From Bacteroidales bacterium (GTDB lineage: Bacteria > Bacteroidota > Bacteroidia > Bacteroidales > P3), in assembly GCA_023227645.1 (NCBI GenBank), contig JALNVJ010000073.1, positions 1 to 7,160 on the forward strand: a stretch of 7,160 bases of DNA. The letters are read 5' to 3'. Positions 1 to 6,615 of this stretch are shown here, one piece after another. The notes below the pieces were generated by a model. The model saw only the letters and a program-made list of their open reading frames with translations, was not told the DNA's origin and made no database searches. The position numbers and the translations under genes are program-made. Numbering within the stretch: the stretch's first letter is position 1; every line of letters begins with the position of its first letter.

Positions 1-656
1 AGTTAATAAAGGCAGGTACTGTTTCTGTTAATGGTCTGGTTGTTACTGAAATGGGTTTTAAAGTTTCTATTGAAGATGCTGTTGTTTACGGTGGAGAGAG
101 ACTTGTTAACGAAAGAAAAAAATACCTTCTACTCAATAAGCCTAAAGGATATATTACAACTCTTGATGACCCCCAAGATAGAAAAACAGTTCTTAGTTTA
201 ATCAGTAAGGCTTGTAAAGAAAGACTTTATCCTGTAGGTCGTTTAGATAGAAATACAACTGGATTATTATTATTTACGAATGACGGAGAGATAACAAAAA
301 AGCTAACTCACCCTTCATTTGGTGCAAGAAAGATTTATCATGTAGAGTTAGATAAAGCTTTAACTCATGCCGATATGCAACATATTATGGATGGCGTTGA
401 GCTAGAAGATGGAAGAATTGAGGCTGACGATATTCAATATGTTGGAGGAGGAGATGATAAGAAAATGATTGGGATAGAGCTTCATTCTGGAAAGAATAGA
501 ATTGTAAGAAGAATATTTGCATCCTTAGGTTATGAAGTGTTTAAACTTGATAGGGTATCCTTTGCCGGTTTAACCAAGAAAAACCTACCAAGAGGTAATT
601 ATCGTTTCCTTACAGATCAAGAGATTTCTTTTTTAAAGATGCTCAAAGCAAACTAA
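1..656 (+). CDS. rluB: rRNA pseudouridine synthase, RluB/RsuA family (5' end outside window)
   Basis: Converts a specific uridine in ribosomal RNA to pseudouridine; E. coli RluB acts on U2605 of 23S rRNA in the cytoplasm. The reading frame is open from base 3 (bases 1-2 finish a preceding codon) and reads LIKAGTVSVNG, the end of an N-terminal S4 RNA-binding domain. The Met codon at 51 is therefore internal, and the gene starts upstream of the window. The catalytic domain follows: LLLNKPKG, then PVGRLDRNTTGLLLFTNDG, whose Asp (codon 246-248) is the expected catalytic residue. NRIVRRIFASLGYEV (from about 495) and the closing LPRGNYRFLT are also family hallmarks. The C-terminus is complete (TAA 654-656), with only a short tail after the last motif. 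Family membership is certain; the RluB assignment over RsuA, RluE or RluF is by resemblance (YPVGRLD, THPSFGARKIYHVE) and less sure. No downstream gene is tightly coupled to it. Confidence 0.9.
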   Translation, partial: LIKAGTVSVNGLVVTEMGFKVSIEDAVVYGGERLVNERKKYLLLNKPKGYITTLDDPQDRKTVLSLISKACKERLYPVGRLDRNTTGLLLFTNDGEITKKLTHPSFGARKIYHVELDKALTHADMQHIMDGVELEDGRIEADDIQYVGGGDDKKMIGIELHSGKNRIVRRIFASLGYEVFKLDRVSFAGLTKKNLPRGNYRFLTDQEISFLKMLKAN

Positions 657-694
657 AAGATAAAAGATCTGCGTTTAATATTCATCGTTTAGTT
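651..694. repeat. Inverted repeat across the rluB stop codon
   Basis: AACTAAA at 651-657 is matched by TTTAGTT at 688-694. Across one A/G mismatch the stem continues with GAT (659-661) against ATC (684-686), giving 10 pairs out of 11 and a 22-nt A/T-rich loop. The left arm contains the rluB stop codon. No T run follows, so it is not a convincing intrinsic terminator; it could protect the 3' end of the message or be chance in A/T-rich DNA. Confidence 0.3.
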
Positions 695-701
695 ATATAG
701 A

Positions 702-719
702 GGAAGGTTTATGCTTTCC
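702..719. repeat. Small hairpin in the leader of the AsmA-family gene
   Basis: GGAAGG (702-707) can pair with CTTTCC (714-719) over a 6-nt loop, with one G-T wobble. It lies 37 nt before the GTG start of the next gene, within the 100-nt gap 657-756. A/T-rich non-T-run sequence follows, so it is not a terminator. I found no match to the Bacteroidota promoter pattern (TTTG and TAnnTTTG) in the gap. The hairpin may be chance. Confidence 0.25.
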
Positions 720-756
720 AATAATAAGAACAAGCTAATTAATAAGAGCTAAGAAG

Positions 757-3417
757 GTGAAGAAAAAAATCATTAAAGTTACACTATGGTTAGTAGGAAT
801 AATATCTTTACTAATCATAGTTTCTATTTTATTGGTCTATGCTAATAGGGAGAAAATTCAGGGAGTTATTGTTAGAGAATTAAACAAGCAGCTCCTGACC
901 GAAATAAAGGTTTCCTCTATTTCTATTGAATTCTTCTCCACCTTTCCTCGAACTTCTCTAACTCTTGAGAATGTTTTGGCATACGATGCTTTCCCAAATT
1001 ATAAAGAAAATAGAAACAGTCTTAGAGTAAAAAACCCTGATGATACTTTATTTTTTTTCAAGAAACTCTATCTAACCTTTAATATTTGGGATGTTTTAAG
1101 AGAGAACTATAATATTAAAACTATTATAGCCAATGATGGGTGTTTTAATATGAAGGTAAATAACAAGGCTGAGGTAAACTATGAGTTTTGGAAATCAAGT
1201 GAAACCAAGTCTGAATCAAATTTTTCCCTATCACTAAAGAAAATATCCCTTAATAATATCAAGTATTCTTATAGGAATGATTGTACTAAACAATATTATG
1301 AAATACTTCTTAATTCCTCGCAAGCAAAAGGAGACTTCACTAATACCCAGCAAGAGATAAAGTTTAGGTCTAAATCTAGGATAAAGAAGATGCAGATAGA
1401 TAATCTATTACTCTCAAATGATAGAGAAATGGATATGGATATTGATTTTTCCAATAATACCTTATCTAAAACTATGACGGTTAAGGACGGAGAATTAATA
1501 GTAGATGGATTAAAGTTTGATCTTTCAGGTTCCTTAAGCTATGGTGAATCAACTTTAGTTTCGCTCTTTATTAAGGGGAAAGATATTAACCTTAGAGAAA
1601 TGATTAGTCTCTTTCCAAAAGAATACAGCAAGAAATTTATAGACTATGCAAGCAAGGGAGATCTAATATTTAATTTCCAAATCAAAGGCTTGATTGATAA
1701 AATAAATATGCCTAGCCTAAATGCCGATTTTATACTTAAAAACGGAGAGCTTGTAAATAAGAAAATTGGAATAACTTTTTCAAAAATCAATCTTCAAGGG
1801 AAATTCTCCAATGGCAAGAATAAAACCTCAGAGACCTCATATATCAAATTAGATAATTTCTCTTTCCTATTCAATCAAGGACAAATAAAAGGATATGCAA
1901 AGCTAAGTAATTTCTCAAACCTAAATCTTGATGCAAATATTAATGCAAACCTACCCCTAAAAGCAGTTCATAAATTTATACAAATAAAGGAAATAACTGA
2001 GCTTTCAGGACAACTAAATCTCGATTTCCAAATTCAAGGAGATATTAAGAGTTTGGAGACTGTGAAAGATAAGGGTTTCTCGGCAATTAAGATGTCAGGA
2101 AAAGGAAGTCTAAAATCTTTAAACTACACTGATACAAGAATTGCTAAGCCAATTAAGAATCTTTCATCTGATTTTCTTTTTAATAATACCACAATAGATA
2201 TTGAAAGGCTTAATGGTTATTTGGGTAATACGTCAATTCTATTTAATGGTAAGGTAGAAGAAATACTGCCTTTCGTGTTTAACCAATGCAAGGTATTTAA
2301 ATTAGTAGGGAATTTAAAACTCGGAACATTAAATATTAATGAGTGGAATGAAAAAGTTGATAATACTAAACACGGTAATAAATCAGAAACACAAAATACA
2401 AAGAATCAAAAAGATGAAACCATATTCCCAGTTTTCTTTAATGCAAATCTTAAAACAGAGATAAAACAACTAATCTACGAGAAGTCGGAGATAGATGATT
2501 TTAAATCCAATCTAAAGTTAATAAATGGTAATTTAATTTTAGAGGATTTAAGTTTTAATGCCTATGGAGGGTCAGTTACTGGCCAGATGTCAATGCTCCT
2601 TAATAATAATAAGTCAAAATTAATTGGGGATATAAATATCAATAAAGTAAATTCAAGCATGTTTTTCTATTCCATGGATAATTTTGGACAAAACTCCCTA
2701 ACGAATAAAAATATTGAAGGAAACATTACTGCAAAGATAAACTTCTCAGCAGAGATTGATAAAAACAATAATCTCTTAAATGATAAGCTAATAGTAACTT
2801 CTAAGTATAAGATTGAGGATGGTAAACTAATTGATGTCCCTATAATGAAGAAATTATCATATTTTGTTGATGAGTCAGCCCTAAGGAGTATTAATTTTGA
2901 AAAGATTGAATCCTCTATTTCCATAAATAACTCATGCGTTACCATTGATGAGGTTAAAATTTTATCCAATGCAATTAATTTTTCATTCTTAGGCAAGCAC
3001 TTTTTTAATAATAATATAGATTATAGGGTAGAGATTAAATTATCGGAGCTAGCCAGCAAAAAGAAAAAAGCAAAACTTGCTAAGACTCAAAAAGAATTTG
3101 GAGAGATTCAGCAAGATGAAAGTTCAAGAACATCTTTATTTGTGAAGATAAGTGGAACAACAGACAAACCTATATTTTCCTACGATACAAAGAAAAGTAT
3201 AGAAATAGCAAAAGAAAAACTAAAGGCAGATACAAAGATAATCACTACTTCAATTGATAAGGATTTGAATTTAGGAATTGAAGAAATGAAGAAGGATAAG
3301 AAAGATTGGAAACGTCAAGAAAAGGGAGAGTATATAATTGAATGGGGAGATGAAAAGGCGGATTCTGTTTCTAAATCGAAAGATGAAGCAGACACTAAGT
3401 TCAATATTGAATGGTAG
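757..3417 (+). CDS. AsmA-family membrane-anchored protein, 886 aa
   Basis: Large envelope protein of the AsmA/TamB-like superfamily; relatives are implicated in outer-membrane biogenesis and lipid movement between membranes, with the body of the protein in the periplasm. Residues 1-30 are a short basic stretch (MKKKIIK) and one hydrophobic helix (about 7-28), a signal anchor. The body is rich in alternating beta-strand-like segments. Residues about 560-800 resemble the AsmA C-terminal region: NAYGGSVTGQ, IEGNITAKINF, then the block around DGKLIDVPIMKKLSYF. A hydrophilic linker of N/K/T/E lies at about 533-553. The last 80 residues are strongly charged and contain IIEW (860-863) and a terminal NIEW. 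The start is GTG: a TAA lies in frame at 736-738, no ATG or other usual start lies between, and the next ATG is far inside the protein. AAGAAG just upstream may serve as a weak ribosome site. gltX begins 23 nt after the stop, suggesting co-transcription. The family is clear; the substrate is not known. Confidence 0.85.
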   Translation: MKKKIIKVTLWLVGIISLLIIVSILLVYANREKIQGVIVRELNKQLLTEIKVSSISIEFFSTFPRTSLTLENVLAYDAFPNYKENRNSLRVKNPDDTLFFFKKLYLTFNIWDVLRENYNIKTIIANDGCFNMKVNNKAEVNYEFWKSSETKSESNFSLSLKKISLNNIKYSYRNDCTKQYYEILLNSSQAKGDFTNTQQEIKFRSKSRIKKMQIDNLLLSNDREMDMDIDFSNNTLSKTMTVKDGELIVDGLKFDLSGSLSYGESTLVSLFIKGKDINLREMISLFPKEYSKKFIDYASKGDLIFNFQIKGLIDKINMPSLNADFILKNGELVNKKIGITFSKINLQGKFSNGKNKTSETSYIKLDNFSFLFNQGQIKGYAKLSNFSNLNLDANINANLPLKAVHKFIQIKEITELSGQLNLDFQIQGDIKSLETVKDKGFSAIKMSGKGSLKSLNYTDTRIAKPIKNLSSDFLFNNTTIDIERLNGYLGNTSILFNGKVEEILPFVFNQCKVFKLVGNLKLGTLNINEWNEKVDNTKHGNKSETQNTKNQKDETIFPVFFNANLKTEIKQLIYEKSEIDDFKSNLKLINGNLILEDLSFNAYGGSVTGQMSMLLNNNKSKLIGDININKVNSSMFFYSMDNFGQNSLTNKNIEGNITAKINFSAEIDKNNNLLNDKLIVTSKYKIEDGKLIDVPIMKKLSYFVDESALRSINFEKIESSISINNSCVTIDEVKILSNAINFSFLGKHFFNNNIDYRVEIKLSELASKKKKAKLAKTQKEFGEIQQDESSRTSLFVKISGTTDKPIFSYDTKKSIEIAKEKLKADTKIITTSIDKDLNLGIEEMKKDKKDWKRQEKGEYIIEWGDEKADSVSKSKDEADTKFNIEW

Positions 3418-3440
3418 AATAATATTAAAACAAATATAAA

Positions 3441-4973
3441 ATGGAAAGAAAAGTTAGAGTACGTTTTGCACCAAGTCCAACAGGGCCGTTGCATATTGGA
3501 GGAGTTAGAACAGCATTATATAATTATCTATTTGCCAAAAAACATGGTGGTGATTTCATTCTTAGGATTGAAGATACAGACCAAACACGATTTGTTCCTG
3601 GTGCTGAAGAATATATTATTGAATCTTTTAATTGGTTGGGGATAAAGTTTGATGAAGGTCTTGGAATAGGAGGGGATTATGGTCCTTATCGCCAAAGTGA
3701 CAGGAAAACTATGTATAAGGAATACGCTGAAGAGTTACTCTGTTCTGGTTGGGCATACCATGCTTTCGATACTCCAGAAGAGCTTGATACTATTCGTAAA
3801 GAATTTGAAAAAGAAAAGAAAAATTTCCAATATGATTGCAATACACGCGATTCTTTAAAGAACTCTCTTTCTCTTTCCAAAGAAGCGGTTGATAGACTTT
3901 TAGAAAACAATACACCTTATGTTATTCGTTTTAAGTTTCCAAAAGACACTGAGATTCTTATTCATGATCTAATAAGAGGGGAGGTTAGGATGAATTCTAA
4001 TCTATTAGATGATAAGGTCCTTTATAAGTCAGATGGAATGCCCACTTATCATTTAGCAAATATTGTAGATGATCATTTAATGAATATATCCCATGTTATA
4101 CGTGGAGAAGAGTGGTTGCCATCTTGTCCTCTACATGTTATGCTTTATAAAGCCTTTGGTTGGGAATCAACTATGCCAGAATTTGCTCACCTACCTCTAC
4201 TTCTAAAACCTGATGGTAATGGAAAATTAAGTAAAAGAGATGGAGATAGATTAGGTTTCCCTGTTTTTCCATTGCAATGGACTGACCCAATAACTAAAGA
4301 TATTTCATCAGGATACAAAGAATCAGGTTATATACCAGAAGCAGTTATTAATATTCTTGCACTCTTGGGTTGGAATTCAGGAACAGAAAAAGAAATATTC
4401 TCACTTGATGAATTAATTGAAATATTCTCACTTGAAAGGATTAGTAAATCAGGAGCAAAATTTGATTTAGAAAAAGCTAAATGGTTTAATCACCAATACC
4501 TACAATTAAAATCAAATGCGGAGATAACTAATGAATATATGCCAATTTTGGAAAAAAAGGGTGTTGAGGTTTGTTTGGAATATGTTGAAGAAGCAGTTGG
4601 TCTTGTAAAAGAAAGAGTTAGTTTTGTAACTGAACTTTGGGATCAATCATTTTTCTTGTTTCTAAAACCTGAGTCATATGATGAAAAGATTATTAAGAAG
4701 AGATGGAAGGAAGGAGTGCCTCAAAGACTTACCGAAATTGTAGAAATATTAAATTCAATCGAAGATTTCAATCCACAATCTGCGCATGATAAGGTTCATG
4801 CATATATTGAGGGAAACGAACTTAATATGGGACAGATAATGAATTGCCTAAGGCTTAGTATTGTTGGAGAAGGGAAAGGTCCAGACTTATTCGAGATAAT
4901 GGCTTTGATAGGTAAGGAAGAAGCAATTGAGAGAATTAATCTTGCAATAGCAAAAATCGGAGGTAATGAATAA
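3441..4973 (+). CDS. gltX: Glutamyl-tRNA synthetase (GluRS), 510 aa
   Basis: Class I aminoacyl-tRNA synthetase that joins glutamate to tRNA-Glu in the cytoplasm. The N-terminal catalytic domain opens with RVRFAPSPTGPLHIGG; the HIGH-type motif is HIGG at residues 18-21. LRIEDTDQTR (41-50), the tRNA/glutamate-site block HLANIVDDHLM (204-214), HVIRGEEWLPS (218-228) and the KMSKS equivalent KLSKR (262-266) follow. After KLSKR comes a stretch, GDRLGFPVFPLQW to GYKESGYIPEAV, that I recognise from Bacteroidota GluRS. The helical anticodon-binding domain takes roughly residues 350-505. Where E. coli-type enzymes have a CxC zinc motif, this one has AYHAFDTPEEL, so that zinc site seems absent. Full length and intact. 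The ATG follows an A-rich leader without a Shine-Dalgarno sequence. It lies 23 nt behind the AsmA-family gene and overlaps the next gene by 8 nt. Whether it charges only tRNA-Glu or also tRNA-Gln cannot be told from the window. Confidence 0.97.
   Translation: MERKVRVRFAPSPTGPLHIGGVRTALYNYLFAKKHGGDFILRIEDTDQTRFVPGAEEYIIESFNWLGIKFDEGLGIGGDYGPYRQSDRKTMYKEYAEELLCSGWAYHAFDTPEELDTIRKEFEKEKKNFQYDCNTRDSLKNSLSLSKEAVDRLLENNTPYVIRFKFPKDTEILIHDLIRGEVRMNSNLLDDKVLYKSDGMPTYHLANIVDDHLMNISHVIRGEEWLPSCPLHVMLYKAFGWESTMPEFAHLPLLLKPDGNGKLSKRDGDRLGFPVFPLQWTDPITKDISSGYKESGYIPEAVINILALLGWNSGTEKEIFSLDELIEIFSLERISKSGAKFDLEKAKWFNHQYLQLKSNAEITNEYMPILEKKGVEVCLEYVEEAVGLVKERVSFVTELWDQSFFLFLKPESYDEKIIKKRWKEGVPQRLTEIVEILNSIEDFNPQSAHDKVHAYIEGNELNMGQIMNCLRLSIVGEGKGPDLFEIMALIGKEEAIERINLAIAKIGGNE
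4392..4435. repeat. 17-bp direct repeat inside gltX
   Basis: GAAATATTCTCACTTGA occurs at 4392-4408 and again at 4419-4435. The offset is 27 nt, exactly nine codons, so both copies encode EIFSL in frame (EIFSLDELI then EIFSLERIS). It sits at the junction between the catalytic and anticodon-binding domains. Homologues I recall have a similar EIFS...FSLERV arrangement, so the protein repeat is probably ancestral and the exact DNA identity is the only odd part. Confidence 0.7.
4959..4963 (+). promoter_or_regulatory. GGAGG ribosome-site-like sequence before the DUF2520 gene
   Basis: A perfect GGAGG lies within the last codons of gltX, only 2 nt before the ATG at 4966. That is tighter than the usual 5-9 nt. 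It is the only strong Shine-Dalgarno match at any start in the window. It may assist re-initiation by ribosomes finishing gltX; alternatively it is just the Gly-Gly codons GGA GGT. Confidence 0.3.
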
Positions 4974-5709
4974 GGGGTTGAAAGAAATAGAGTCAATAAC
5001 CATAATTGGCAGGGGCAATGTTGCTTGGTTATATAGTGATATTATGACCAAGCAAGGCTTATCTGTTAATTGCATTTCTTCGAGAGGGGAGATAAGAGGG
5101 GATGACCTGTGTTCAGATCTAATTATTATAGCAGTTTCTGATAAGGCAATAGTAGAAGTAGCTAAGAAACTAGAAATAGGAGATAGTATAATAGTCCATA
5201 CATCAGGGACTGTGGATATTGGAGTTCTTAGAGCAAGAGCTAAGAATTTCGGAGTATTCTATCCATTACAAACAATAAGTAAAGGAATTGAGCTCGATTT
5301 TTCTACTATCCCCCTTTGCATTGAAGGAAGTGATGAAGAGATATTTTCTTTGCTTAAGAATCTAGCCGATAAGCTTTCTAAAAAAGTTTATAAGATAAGT
5401 TCTGTTCAGAGACAGGCAATTCATATAGCGGCAGTTTTTGCAAATAATTTTACCAATCACCTATTTGGAATTGCCAAACAAGAACTTGAGAAGAACGATA
5501 TCCCTTTTGATATTCTATTCCCTCTAATTTCTCAAACCATTGAAAAGATAAAAGAAAATAATCCTTTTGAAGTTCAGACCGGACCTGCAAAAAGAAATGA
5601 TATTCCTGTGATGGAAAAACATAAATTGAGATTGGGTGAGGATGAAAGAGAGATATATCAGCTCTTAAGTGAGAAGATAATTAAGCAAAACGAAGTTTTA
5701 AAGAAATGA
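4966..5709 (+). CDS. Rossmann-fold and DUF2520 domain protein, 247 aa
   Basis: Two-domain protein resembling NAD(P)-dependent dehydrogenases of the ketopantoate/6-phosphogluconate type, with no established reaction that I can name. The N-terminal Rossmann fold carries the dinucleotide loop ITIIGRGNVA (residues 11-20; GxGNxA), the strand DLIIIAVSD (51-59), IIVHTSG (75-81) and FYPLQTIS (98-105). The DUF2520 helical domain contains AIHIAAVFANNFTNHL (151-166) and TGPAKRND (205-212), both typical of the family. It is full length. The ATG at 4966 overlaps the gltX stop by 8 nt in a different frame, which implies translational coupling and one transcript. In Bacteroidota genomes I recall this gene beside a KdsC-type phosphatase and Maf; here neither follows, and a repeat-rich gap begins at its stop codon. 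The TGA stop itself lies at the edge of the repeat segment described below. An alternative in-frame TTG start at 4978 is possible but would remove only MNKG. Confidence 0.88.
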   Translation: MNKGLKEIESITIIGRGNVAWLYSDIMTKQGLSVNCISSRGEIRGDDLCSDLIIIAVSDKAIVEVAKKLEIGDSIIVHTSGTVDIGVLRARAKNFGVFYPLQTISKGIELDFSTIPLCIEGSDEEIFSLLKNLADKLSKKVYKISSVQRQAIHIAAVFANNFTNHLFGIAKQELEKNDIPFDILFPLISQTIEKIKENNPFEVQTGPAKRNDIPVMEKHKLRLGEDEREIYQLLSEKIIKQNEVLKK

Positions 5710-5851
5710 AACGAAGAAAGAATTTCTTAAAACAGCGTTTCCCTCCCTCTATGATGTGCATCCAAGATACCATACGATGTGCATCTTAGCGAGTATGAAA
5801 CGAAGATTTGAGAGATTGAAATCAAAATATAGTAAATTAAGTCTTCGTTTC
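5706..5851. repeat. Repeat-rich intergenic segment with terminal inverted repeats
   Basis: The word GAAACGAAGA occurs at 5708-5717 and 5797-5806, and its reverse complement at 5842-5851. The two direct copies share ATGAAACGAAGA (5706-5717, 5795-5806). The outer copies form 18-nt imperfect terminal inverted repeats (5708-5725 against 5834-5851, 15 of 18 matching), with AATTT matching again after a 3-nt mismatch. A further CGTTTC sits at 5736-5741, so the left end can also fold locally: GAAACG/CGTTTC around a 6-bp AAGAAA/TTTCTT stem (5714-5728). AAT trinucleotides flank the segment (5705-5707 and 5853-5855), weakly resembling a target duplication if one extra base is allowed. No transposase is present. 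Possible readings are a small non-autonomous repeat element or a structured 3' RNA; I cannot choose between them. Confidence 0.5.
5753..5785. repeat. Paired GATGTGCATC motifs
   Basis: GATGTGCATC occurs at 5753-5762 and 5776-5785, starts 23 nt apart. Each copy is itself a near palindrome (GATG-TG-CATC). The two copies can also pair with each other as a 10-bp RNA stem with two central G-U wobbles and a 13-nt loop. Spacing close to two helical turns would suit a pair of protein-binding sites; the self-pairing would equally suit a hairpin. Confidence 0.45.
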
Positions 5852-5862
5852 TAATTTTTTTT
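5797..5862 (+). terminator. Probable intrinsic terminator after the DUF2520 gene
   Basis: The arms GAAACGAAGA (5797-5806) and TCTTCGTTTC (5842-5851) pair perfectly and extend inward to 5811/5837 with two G-U wobbles, leaving a 25-nt loop. TAA and then eight T residues (5855-5862) follow. The loop is longer and the stem more A/T-rich than in an ideal terminator, but this is the only stem plus T run in the window. It lies between two apparent transcription units, ending gltX/DUF2520 before the sirtuin gene. Confidence 0.55.
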
Positions 5863-5864
5863 CT

Positions 5865-5872
5865 TATATTTA
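5865..5872 (+). promoter_or_regulatory. Weak -7-like promoter element before the sirtuin gene
   Basis: TATATTTA matches seven of the eight positions (counting the two free ones) of the Bacteroidota -7 pattern TAnnTTTG. It lies 34 nt before the ATG at 5907, just past the terminator. No convincing TTTG is found at the expected -33 distance, so this is tentative and rests mostly on position. The rest of 5873-5906 is very A/T-rich leader without a Shine-Dalgarno sequence. Confidence 0.2.
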
Positions 5873-5906
5873 GAGAAAGATTGATAATATTTTAATAATA
5901 TTGATT

Positions 5907-6605
5907 ATGAAAAACATTGTGGTGCTTACTGGAGCTGGAATAAGTAAGGAAAGTGGTATTAATACTTTTAGAGATAGTGGTGGTTTGTGGGAAAATCATA
6001 GGGTTGAAGATGTAGCAAATTTTGATTCTTGGGTAAAAAATCCAGACTTAGTTCGCGATTTTTATAACCAAAGGAGGAAAGATGTTATTGAAGCCGAGCC
6101 TAATGAGGCTCATAATGAGTTAACGAGGCTTGAAAAACACTTTAATGTTAATATAATCACACAGAATATTGATGATTTCCACGAAAGGGCTGGCAGTACA
6201 AATATTATACATCTTCATGGTGAGATTATGAAAGTTCAATCGGTGAGAGACCCTTATTATGTTAGGGAATTAAGTGGATGGAAACTTACAGAAAATCACA
6301 AAGATATATATGGAGAACCTCTAAGACCTTATATTGTTTGGTTTGGTGAAGCAGTGCCAATGATAGAACCTTCAATTGAGTTATGTCAAAAAGCAGATAT
6401 ATTTATTATTGTAGGCACTTCATTGGCTGTTTATCCCGCAGCAGGACTTATTAATTATATTCCATTAAATTCAAAGAAGTACTTAGTTGATCCAAATGAG
6501 GTAAAAGGAGATTTGAATGGGATATTTTTTGTAAAAGAAAAGGCAAGTGTAGGGGTGAAGAGAGTGGTTGATGAAATATTATTAGAGAATAAAATAACCG
6601 AATAA
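5907..6605 (+). CDS. cobB: Sirtuin, NAD-dependent protein deacylase (zinc-cysteine-less type), 232 aa
   Basis: Removes acyl groups from protein lysines using NAD+, releasing nicotinamide and O-acyl-ADP-ribose. Seen motifs: TGAGIS (residues 8-13) and TFRD (20-23) for NAD binding, TQNIDDFHERAG (85-96), HLHG with the expected catalytic His104, WFGEAVP (145-151) and GTSLAVYPAAG (170-180). FYNQRR (52-57) supplies the Tyr53/Arg56 pair that in class III sirtuins (CobB, SIRT5) favours acidic acyl groups such as succinyl or malonyl. The segment between HLHG and LRPYIVWFGE (about residues 106-138) contains no cysteine, whereas canonical sirtuins have a four-Cys zinc site there; the only Cys is at 160. 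I recall similar Bacteroidota proteins, so this is probably a lineage type rather than a broken gene. The start was put at ATG 5907 (MKNIVVLTGAG); a TTG six bases upstream is less likely. miaB follows after 10 nt, suggesting one transcript. Confidence 0.93.
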   Translation: MKNIVVLTGAGISKESGINTFRDSGGLWENHRVEDVANFDSWVKNPDLVRDFYNQRRKDVIEAEPNEAHNELTRLEKHFNVNIITQNIDDFHERAGSTNIIHLHGEIMKVQSVRDPYYVRELSGWKLTENHKDIYGEPLRPYIVWFGEAVPMIEPSIELCQKADIFIIVGTSLAVYPAAGLINYIPLNSKKYLVDPNEVKGDLNGIFFVKEKASVGVKRVVDEILLENKITE

Positions 6606-6615
6606 AAGAATATAG

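Noticed and set aside
51..53. ATG as the start of the pseudouridine synthase
   Set aside because: The frame stays open upstream to the window edge and encodes S4-domain sequence (LIKAGTVSVNG), so this Met is internal.
651..719. Terminator after rluB
   Set aside because: Two weak stems exist but neither is followed by a T run, so transcription could read through into the AsmA-family gene.
2667..2996. 109-codon minus-strand open frame
   Set aside because: Lies wholly within the AsmA-family gene in antisense, with no recognisable domain; a shadow of low-GC coding sequence.
3686..3910. Minus-strand open frame inside gltX
   Set aside because: Antisense to conserved GluRS sequence; low-complexity Ser/Phe composition typical of a shadow frame.
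4796..5075. Two overlapping minus-strand open frames at the gltX/DUF2520 junction
   Set aside because: Both are antisense to well-supported genes and have no recognisable features.
5706..5862. CRISPR array
   Set aside because: The repeated words are only 10-12 bp, present two or three times with unequal spacing and mixed orientation; no cas gene is nearby.
5901..5903. TTG as the start of the sirtuin
   Set aside because: The ATG at 5907 begins directly with the usual MKNIVVLTGAG; TTG would add only two residues and has no ribosome site.
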